Source of the DNA: Phoronis pallida
Taxonomy: Eukaryota > Phoronida > Phoronidae
DNA length: 14,498 nt
NCBI GenBank assembly: GCA_028565715.1
Contig: JAOXYC010066674.1
Location: 1 to 14,498 of the forward strand
Direction: 5' to 3'
The notes below the pieces were generated by a model. It did not search any database. It was not told the DNA's origin and saw only the letters and a program-made list of their open reading frames with translations. A program made the position numbers and the translations under genes. Positions 1 through 9,800 of this stretch are shown piece by piece; the first letter of the stretch is position 1, and the number at the start of each line of letters is the position of its first letter.

Positions 1-648
1 TTGACGCGAGGACAACTGGATATTGTCTGTTCATACCTTGATTTAACAACTGACTTATATACAAAATATAACTCATAGCACTGATTAACTGAATTACAAC
101 TTGATTATTAATGACTTATTGCGGATTCATAAATGAGGCACTAGTTTTAACAAGTACAGAGACATCACAAGTGTGAAAGTGAAACGAGACGAAGTGCTTT
201 TTGTCTTATGCATCGCATGTGCAATGAGGTCATCAAGTACACTTTCTGTTATACACAGACATCACATGTGACAGTGCAACAGGTCATCAAGTGCACTTTG
301 GCGTGAAGATCTTTAATCTCGATTTTTATTTTGAATCATTTTTAGAAACTGATTTCCTCACTTTGTTTATATCAATCAAATAGAATCTGTGAGGAATATA
401 AAATTTTCACTAGAAATAGTTAATAATCTTAGCAGCATCCTTTAAAACTTGGTAATATCCTAAAACCAAATTATTTTGAATCAAACGCAAAATCAATTAT
501 TTTAGCTTATTTAATCTTCCATATTTTCAAACCTGTTACAATTTCGTAATTTTAGAATTTATGTTGAAATTTAAGCAGGAACAAACAAACACTGTCCACT
601 GTGCCCGATATCATGGACGATGTTTACCGATTGCTGAATATCCGATAC
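1..648. other. 3' flanking intron (incomplete)
   Basis: This is the intron downstream of exon 17, cut by the window edge. It is AT-rich, and I see no exon carrying the TRPN linker helices. The only structure noted is a diverged duplication at 157-299. Confidence 0.6.
157..299. repeat. Diverged short direct duplication
   Basis: Two segments recur in the same order: cagagacatcacaagtgtga (from 157) matches cacagacatcacatgtgaca (from about 254), and aggtcatcaagtacacttt (227-245) matches aggtcatcaagtgcacttt (281-299). The second copy is shorter between the two blocks. It looks like an old local duplication, with no coding content. Confidence 0.6.
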
Positions 649-855
649 CTTCTTGTCCTCCATTAGCTGCTGTGTGTTGTGTTCCTTGCGCATCAAATAA
701 CTCAGTACATCCGTGTGATTGGCTGAGGCAGCGTAGCAACATGCCACTTTACCATCTTTGGTTTCCAGCGTTGGAGATCCACCACTTTCAATGAGAAGTT
801 TGACTACTTTCAAGAATCCTGCTTTTGCAGCAAAATGAAGAGCAGTCCAACCATT
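649..855 (-). CDS. trpn1: TRPN exon 17: last two ankyrin repeats and start of the linker (69 aa)
   Basis: The acceptor is ttattatttcag|AAT and the chosen donor AAG|GTATCG. The exon is 207 nt, phase 0. Repeat one begins NGWTALHFAAKAGFLKVVKL and ends SPTLETK; repeat two begins DGKVACCYAASANHTDVLSY and ends LMRKEHNTQQLMEDKK. The NGWT.LH..AKAG..(V/L)VKLL and YLM.KEH.T..LMEDK strings mark the spring end in TRPN, just before the linker helices. The frame stays open past the donor, and a second phase-0 donor (GTAAAC, GT at 626-627) would add seven codons. The first donor is preferred because the family continues LMEDK(R/K)F. The next exon is outside the window. Confidence 0.9.
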
Positions 856-3800
856 CTGAAATAATAATAATTATAATAATGTTAGTGCTTATATAGCGCT
901 TTTTATTCAAAGCTCTTTACAATGATTATTATCCCAGGTTGCGGAACTGTTCACTCAAATAACATTCTCAAATCAGCCGAGCCCCATTTTTTTAGCGCTA
1001 CTAGCTTCTCATTCTGATTCCTTCAACTTTCCTAACCTTAGGTACCCATTTCTACACCTGGGTGGAGAGACACGTAGGGTGAAGTGTTTTGTCCAAAAAC
1101 ACAAATGTGGAGGCCCTGCTGAGGTTCGATCCATGGACCTCCGGATTAAGAGGCACATGCACTACCAGTAAGCCACCAGCACTCCCAAATGTCAGTTTTA
1201 CAATATTTGTAGCGATTTTCTTGAGTTTGCTGTTGCGGTTTTTTTTGCACAATGTCCAGATTTTTATTGCTGTCTATTCAAACTCTGACTGAATTCTGTC
1301 CCTTAAAGATTCCCCAACCTGTAGATGAGTATAAGATATTTTAACGAGAACAGTCAGAGTAGTTATCAATATATTCATGACGTTTCGGTAGATATGTATT
1401 ATACAGTGAGTGTTCTCAACATTTCTTCCATTTATCTGTCATCTGATGATGGTAGCAGACTTCTACCGAAACGTCATGAACATATCCATAGCTACGCTAA
1501 CATCAAACTATATTTAAACTTAGATATGATGTGAATAGTCGTGTACCTTATCACAAGTGTTGATGTCGGCACCCTGTCCCAGAAGCAGAGCCACCATGTC
1601 AATATGGCCGTTAGCAGCAGACAGGTGTAGACCGGTGCGCCCTCTCTTGTCCTTCACATGAATCTGTGCTGTAGATTTACTCAGGAGTAAACTAACCACA
1701 GGAGTGTGACCATTCTGGGCTGCGAGGTGGAGAGGAATGGCTCCCTGAAAATAGCAATATTGTAATTATTTAACAAGGAATTTGTTGAAATATTACTTGG
1801 AGACTCCGAACGGTATGAATAGAATTTAAGAATGATTCACAAATAATGTGAAACTTCTGACCTCTCTTAAGCAATTTTATAGTTAAAACTTTTAAAACAT
1901 CCCTTCAAATTAAATTTATTTTATTTGATACATAAGCCAAATGTCTTCATTTCAATTGCGGTAATTTCTCAACACAAAACAAAACTTTGATCTAGTATGT
2001 ATATTTGGTTGATTGAAGTTCACAGACTTTCTTGTATGATTTAAATATTCCCTACAAATTATCCTTTTTATAATTGTTAGAAAAATGAATTAACTCTCAT
2101 CATTAATTTAAGAACTTTCAAATCAAAGAATGGACAATAAATTTTCCATTTTGCAGATCAGGCTAACAGCAAGTAGAAAAGAGAGAGGCGACGTGTCAAC
2201 CATGTCTATTTTTATTGGAAAAAGAGAACGTGATAGCAAGAGAATTTAAGGAAAGTAATAAAAACATCCTCAAGAAAAAACCCAATGATAACAAAAACTT
2301 GTGATCATTCTTTGCAAGGGATAATTAAAGAAATCGTGAAGAGAGATCAAATCCACTTAGAAAAAAGTTTCTGTAAAAAGTTTTTTTAAATTAAAAAATC
2401 CAAGGATCCAGTAAATAGTGAAAAAAAGAATGAAGACGAACAAGGTAATAAATTACAACAATAATCAGACAAATATAATAATAATAAAACGGTGACAATA
2501 ATAATAAATATAAGAACCATGATAAGAAGAAACTAAAATAGTTATGTGAATATTGATGATAATAATAAAAACATCCATTTCCGATTATTCCTTTGACAGT
2601 AAAGAATTACTTTGCACATATTTATTATTAAATACTAAGAAAAAAAATAACATCAGATTTTTCAACAAAAGTAAAGGAAACATTTTGACTTTAAGATGAC
2701 TGTTACCAGGCTTTATCAACTTTTAAATAAACTTATTGACAGAATTTTAATTTAGCTTAAAATATAATTTAGCTTAAATAAAAGTAAAATATTTAGAATA
2801 GCGCTCAGCAAAGATACCTTTAAGCGTACAAGCTTTGATCTCAGAACATATTAACATCAGCATTATGAAGGAATGCTTGCAACACTCAACTATTTATGCT
2901 GATGCCTTTGTTGACAGTTCTGAATATTAAGTTATGTGCAAGCAATGAACTATATCCTATGGATACAGCTCATTGGTGCAAGGTTGCCAAAGATTTCAAG
3001 GGACAATTACCGGTACTCGAACACAAAGACCCTAAAACAATGCAACATCAAACACTTTAAAAGAATCAATAATAAACTGAACACTGAAAAAAGAATACGT
3101 ATTATACAAAGATAAGGAAAGCTGGTAAATGAAAATCGGTTCAAAAGCCTTCAAAATAGGTGAGCTGGATCCATTTGAAAGCAAACACTTTGCCAAACAA
3201 TCAGATAAGGCAACATTTAAAGCGTTCTTCTTTTTTAATCTCAGGTTGACATGGGGGACGGGTTGGAAATTGAATGATTGAAAATTTGAAAAGCTATGAT
3301 TTTACTAATTACCAAGTGATGAGTTGCATTACAAGTTTTTTCCTTGAAGACTTGGTTTTATGAGCAAGAGTAATGTTTTGTTTGCTCAATTCACTTCAAA
3401 TTCACATAGTATGTGTGTTTCAGTGATGGCACAAAGCCTTTTGTTTTTCATCAAAATCAAATTCAAAATGGCGTCTGTGGCAGCCATTTTGTTTACAAAT
3501 TGTACTCTACAGGTCGCATTTTTTATTTGATTGTTCAATTTGGTCAAAGGTATTTTTATTAACAAAATGATGGACACTATGAAAATATCAAGAGGATAAA
3601 TTGAATCAGATATTAATTATCAAACTTGTAACTATGCAACTCATCTCTGGTGTATTCAACTATAAGCTGACAGACATTATATACCCGCGGAATTCCATAA
3701 ATCTAAAACAATCATGCAATACAGTAATAGTTACAAAATATTAATATCAATATTAAGAAATTATAATTAAACTTTGGACAAATTTGCATGCTCAGAGGTC

Positions 3801-6800
3801 ATCAATTCAGGAATTAGTGCATATGGTAACACCGTACCCATTTAAAGTTTCTGCCCCTATGCTTTTAAACAACCCCATTTTTTGACTGCATTTCGTTGAC
3901 CTTTTTAATAAATTTAAATGTTGAATTGGTTAAAAACTTAGGGACCGTAACTTAGTTTTATAACATGAAAAAACGGAAAACACACTGTGTTAATTACATA
4001 AAATTTGTCAAATTGATTGTGACGTGCACATAAAATATCATGCAACTACAGTTAACAAATCAATACATGCTTAAATTCATGCAACAAGACAAATAAAACT
4101 ATTTTGCAAATACTAGCAGATCTCTATGCTTGCACACTGAGCAACCTGATGATATTATTTTTAATCCCCACCTAATCTGTGTCGGACTTACCTGGGCATT
4201 GGTTGCAGCGTCGGCCATAACTCCAGAAGAATTCAACAGGAGGCGCACCAAGCCCTCGTGACCGGACTGCGCTGCTAAGTGAAGTGGGGTCAAACCAGAC
4301 TAGAATAAAAATGTTTTGCATATTATTTTATTAGGCCTAATAAAATGAGCAATTTCTTCCAAAATATAGGCACTGTGAATCTCAACGTCTTTATTGGTAA
4401 TTTGGACAAATTAAAGTTTAAAGAAAAACAGACAAAAGCCCAGTTTCAATAATTCAAAATATTAATATTTTTTCATCAGAAACTTATAAAAGGTCTAGAG
4501 TCGTATCTATACCAGAGGAGCAGCACTTGGAATTTTAAATGTAATATGTAAAAAAACTAAATTTAATCGGATTCCCTTTTCTTGACATTTGCCGCTTGTT
4601 TCTTCATGTGTATGTTGTCTTGGCATTAATATTGTCATGTATTTTCACTTTTTTCTTAATTTGTATTTTAATTTTTAAAGTTATGCCAGTTTTGTAAAGC
4701 GCCTAGGTCTTTAATAGGCGCTATAAAAGTGTTGGAAATAAAATAAAATAAATAAATAAATAAACTACCTCTGCAGACAGGTCCTTGAGTCCGTCTGTAG
4801 GTGATTCACTCTTCACAGTAGCCGGAACTTTGGACAACATTTCACGCACGAAATCAATCTGACCAAAGTGAGCGGCGACATGCAGGGCTGTCAAACCAGT
4901 CTGAAAATGAAGTCAATTTACCATCAATTTAACTGTCCTAGTATAACTTTTCCGATGCTTTGGTTAACAAATTACTAAATTCATGATTATTCAAAAAACG
5001 TTTTTTACAAACATGAATTTATTTGTCAATGAGGCAATTTAAGACGTAAGGTGAACAACATGCAGAGTAATTGCTTTTACTAAATTCCAAAACCATTAAT
5101 CTGTTATATAACTTCATAACAGATGTTCTGTTATATAACTTCATAACAGATGTTGGCATATTTCTCTTGATATAAAACATTAATGTAATTCAACTCTTTT
5201 GTAATTTTATTAAGGTTTTAGTGCAGTGACACCGAAAAGAGGAACCAACTTAAAATCAGGTAGTACAACATTTAAAACCCTTTTCATTAATCCCTACCTT
5301 AGAACTGGTAATATTCCAGGAGACTGCCCCCTTCAGGGCCTCTAAGATTTGTACATGACCCTGTTTAGCAGCAAGATGTATAGCGGTCATTCCATCAGCG
5401 TTCTCATCAGATGCCGACGCACCAGCATCCAGCAACACTCTACACACCTCTGTATGACCCCCCTCGGCAGCTAGATGTAATGATGTCGAGTCGTTGGTCT
5501 GGGGAGGTTTTGTAAAATGAATATTTTGTAAACAACATTCATGCAAAAGATCATTGATGATCACAAGGTAAAAAGGAGCTTTAAATTATTTACCTTTTAG
5601 TTTATAATGTTGTGAAGACTATTTTAAAATTTTAAGAAATTCATTGGCCAATAATCATTTTGTTTAGAGAACATGTTTACATTCCCTATTCATATTTTAC
5701 CGTATCGACGCGGGTTAGCGCCCAGGGCCACTATTCTGAAATTTTCGAAAAGTAGGGGATAGGCGCATACCTGAATATGTGGGTGCTTATCGCGAAATGC
5801 GCCCAGTCCATCACTTGTTCACACATCCTCACGGTATGCAGCCTCTTATCATTCAGAAAGTCACTTATTTCCGTGACTTCATCGCGAAACCACGGAACAT
5901 GCTTTCTGCGTCTCTAACGTTGAAGACCAATCGGCAATTTCCGGGGTGGGCGCTTATCGTGAAATTTTCGAAACGGGGGGGTGAGCACTAAGCCATGCAT
6001 GGGCATTAACCCGCGTCGATACGGTAATTCAAAATGAAAACAGTCATAAAATATTTTTTATTAATACCCTCAAGCTTGAAAGAATCCAGGGGACATGTAA
6101 ACATTCTGTTTCACAAATAATTGTTGGACTCACCCTGTTTCTAGCAGTTGTCATGACGATCTTGTTAAACTTCATGAGTTCCTTAATGACAGCAACGCTC
6201 CCCTTAGAGGCAGCAATATGGGCACACGTCATACCGTTCTGCAATATGACGATAAAAACTTGATAAAAGTAATTCATTTCAGATTCTCATGAACAATGGA
6301 ATGATCAAAAGTATTTATTGTAATGAAGATACAGCAGTCAACATGGTTTGGATGTATTTTCATTGTCTAACATGTCTTAAACATATTTTCTCATATTGAG
6401 GTAATTTGTTGCTGAATATCAATCCACAAAAAAGGGAAAATTCTGTCTCCTTTTCAAAGATTCACTTTCAACAAAATTTTTTTATATCATAATCATTAAT
6501 ACATTTTCGTCAATCATCTGGATTATTGTCTAGAAATCAAATAACGAACTAACTTCTAGCAAAACCTATTTATTTTACAGAAAACCTTTACCCAAAAATA
6601 CGAATGATGTCAACACATAAAGCAATACATGCATGACTTCAAAATAAAATGGGAACTTTACTGGGAAATAGATCATTCATTTTCTATTGCTATTTTCATA
6701 ATACCCCCATGCATTGCACTTAGAATTAAATATCAACAAACAGAATCTGACAAGGACAATTTGTTTGAAGCATTTCTAGGAACAAAAATAAATGTCTGTC

Positions 6801-9800
6801 CTACTGTGGCCACTACCTTTTAATAAACCTTGATAAATGTTTAAAACAAAACTCAAAAGTCACGTCTTTCAAATTGGTTCTTTGGCGTTGATATTTTTTG
6901 TACAAACTGACTGAATAGTGCAGGAATCATTTGGCCCAAAAAATCCGCCTGGCAAATAGAACATTTGAGATTTTTTCAATCCCTTCAAAAGTGGTAATTA
7001 AAATTTAATTGAATTTCAAATTGTCAAATAGTGTTTGTTGGAAAAAATTTCATAATGGAATATTTATCAAGATTTATCATTTATATAGTTTAATGTTGTT
7101 TTTACACTAAGTAGTTTGTTATTTCCTATCAATGTTCAGCGATCTAGCATTACTGTCTAGCAATTAAACACTGACTGAGCTACTGATATTGCTAGAGAGA
7201 TTGCATGCTCATGTACTTTTGATACAGTATTTCATATACATGCAAATAAACTTTCTTTGAACTAGTTTTTATATACTTACATGATCCTTGAAAATAAAAG
7301 TTCAAATGAATTAATCAGATTGATAACAAACTAAAAAAAATATAAGTTATGTCATACGTCAATTTTGTTTATTTTTTCAAATATTTAAATATGCAACCAA
7401 AACCAAATGAGATCCAACATCAACAATGGAAAAGTGCATCACAAGTTGGGCATGTATCAATCCGATTTTAATTCATTAATCACAAGTTGGGCATGTATCA
7501 ATCTGGATGTATGAAGAACCCAAGTTTAAGGTGATGAGAAAGGCAATGCAATTTGTATAATTATGTGAGATGAGCCTTTTTTAACAGAACAGTTCAGGTG
7601 TTCATACTACTCAGTCCCGGCTCATCAGTCCTTGAACACATTCTTAAACTTAAACCTCAACTAGAATACTTACAGTGTTAGCCATTGTGACGAGTTCAGG
7701 CTTATGTTTCAAGAATAACTTGACAACATCGGAGTGGTCGTTCTCTGCCGCTAAATGGAGTGGTGTCTGACCATGCTGAAAGTTAATAATTCTTTTCATA
7801 AGAGGTCTTGTTTTTTTAAGAAAAAAACTCAGTGTGCTTGAAACATAAGTAAACACACAACAAGGCATGAGATTTCAAACTATTTCCTAATTTGTGCAAG
7901 CTAATTTACCAATGGCACTTGCTTCTGGTAAATTAAATGAAGTTGTATTAAGATTACGTTTTTCATTCTTTTGGTCGCTTTGTCTGTGACTTGGATTAAG
8001 TCACTGAGTGTCCATGACGACATGTTCATGTTAATTGGAAATATTTATCAGTTTCAATAAGAATATAAAAGTCTTGTTTTTCCTTTCATTTTCATGATTT
8101 AAAAAACTCTTAGTTGTATTTCTACATTTAAAATGGTGTAAAATTTGTGCAAATTCCACAAAAAACTTGCTGACTGTCTTGTTCATCTAACTTTACCTCG
8201 TCTGTAGCAACAGGATCTGCCTTCATTTTCAACAGTGTACTGCAGACTTCCATCTGCCCGTTGAGTGCGGCCAGGTGGAGGGGCGTCTTCTTGGCCTGGA
8301 AGACGAAAATATTTACTATCAAATACCATGCATTTTTAAAAGCCGTATGTAGACCTAAGTACAATGGAGTAAAATGAGTCAGGATATAGACAACCAATAA
8401 ATGTTTGAACTGTTTGTAAATTGTTTCTGGAACTAATATTTTAAAACTGGTTTGGGTTCAACATTCATTATTCCTGAGACCATGCTACTCAGAGGTTGTG
8501 AAATATGTTATGAATTTTAAACAATAATTACTTTTTAATAGCAAGTGTTGATACCTTGTTTTTCGTTTTTGGCCAAAATCGAAGAAAAAAGTTTATTATT
8601 AGCGTAGCCATAAATATATTCATGACGTTCATAATACATGGTATCGAATGTGATAGGCCTACCATGTTCTCAACATTTTCCACCATTTATTTGTCATCTG
8701 ATGATGGTAGCAGATTTCTATCGAAATGTGATGAATATTTATAACTAAGCTAATATTTTAATATTAGCTTAATAGTTAAAAACTTTGTTAAAAACTTTGT
8801 TGATACCTTAATTATCAGTCTTGGTATGATATCACTGGTCATTTTTAGTTTTTTTTTAAACACTTGTTTTAACAAAGCAGTTGATACCTGAAATTGATCT
8901 TACCAATGTTAGTGCATCAATGGTAGCACCATGGGTCTCGATGAGTAAGCGGACTAGTTTGTTGAACCCGTTCTGGGCTGCCAGGTGGAGCGGGGTCACG
9001 CCTAGTTTAGACTTGGCATTTACGAAAGCTTTATGCCACAACAATACATCAGCCACATGGTCGTGACCACTCTCTGCAGCAAGATGTAATGCTGCTTTAC
9101 CATGCTGAAACAAGGAACATTGTATCATAACAGAAAGTTTACTAAGTGCTCTTATTAAAAACACCATCTGATATTGGACTATAAATAAATTATTTAAAGG
9201 ATACTGTGTCCTCGTTGGTCCCAATCTGGGGTCAAATCGCAAATTAACTAGAAATGTTGTGTATGAGTCCCTTGTTGAACATAACTTACTTGCATCTGAG
9301 TCGAACATTTCAAAAAATCTGCAAAGGGGTGATTTGCGAGTTTTGTGTCCGATTTTAAACTACACTTAAGAGAAGGTTCGACTTTTTTCAGATAAAAAGC
9401 TCTCAATTCACCCCTTGCAGATTTTTTTGAATTTTTTGAGTCAGATGCAAGTTAGTTAACATTATGGACAGAAGTATGTACATTCATACCGCCTAAAAGG
9501 GTACCTATTTGTCGAATAAATTAAGAGATAATTTATTCCACAAAAAGCAATGTGAACGTGCCCCTGCAGTCAAAGAGATAATTATGTTTACTCTTTCCTT
9601 TATAGTGGCCAAGTCTAGTGAGGTCAACACAGTAATCGGTTAAAAATTAATTAAACAAGGGAAAGGCAATTTATTTCATACCTCGTCAAAAACATCTACT
9701 CTGGCGTGATTGGTGAGTAAAATCTTGACGATCTCTAGATGTCCTTCTTCGCTAGCAACAAGCAGTGGAGACCAGCCATTCTGTGAAAAAACAATAAAAT

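Noticed and set aside
1121-1187. Possible functional tRNA-Lys gene
   Set aside because: The anticodon region and A/B boxes are tRNA-like, but the acceptor stem is not formed and a SINE body and tail follow, so it is a SINE head.
3386-3577. Minus-strand 63-codon open frame
   Set aside because: Low-complexity AT-rich translation; the MAAT segment comes from a small AAAATGGC inverted repeat; no splice context fits a TRPN exon.
5101-5154. lox-like recombination site (ATAACTTC motif)
   Set aside because: Only a short coincidental match; there is no 13-bp arm pair with an 8-bp spacer.
5779-5991. Plus-strand 70-codon open frame
   Set aside because: It lies wholly inside the MITE at 5697-6027 and resembles no transposase.
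7438-7503. Start of a CRISPR-like array
   Set aside because: Only two repeats, a 16-bp spacer and a eukaryotic intron context.
8881-9066. Plus-strand open frame opposite exon 9
   Set aside because: It is the antisense shadow of two well-supported ankyrin repeats and has no family resemblance.
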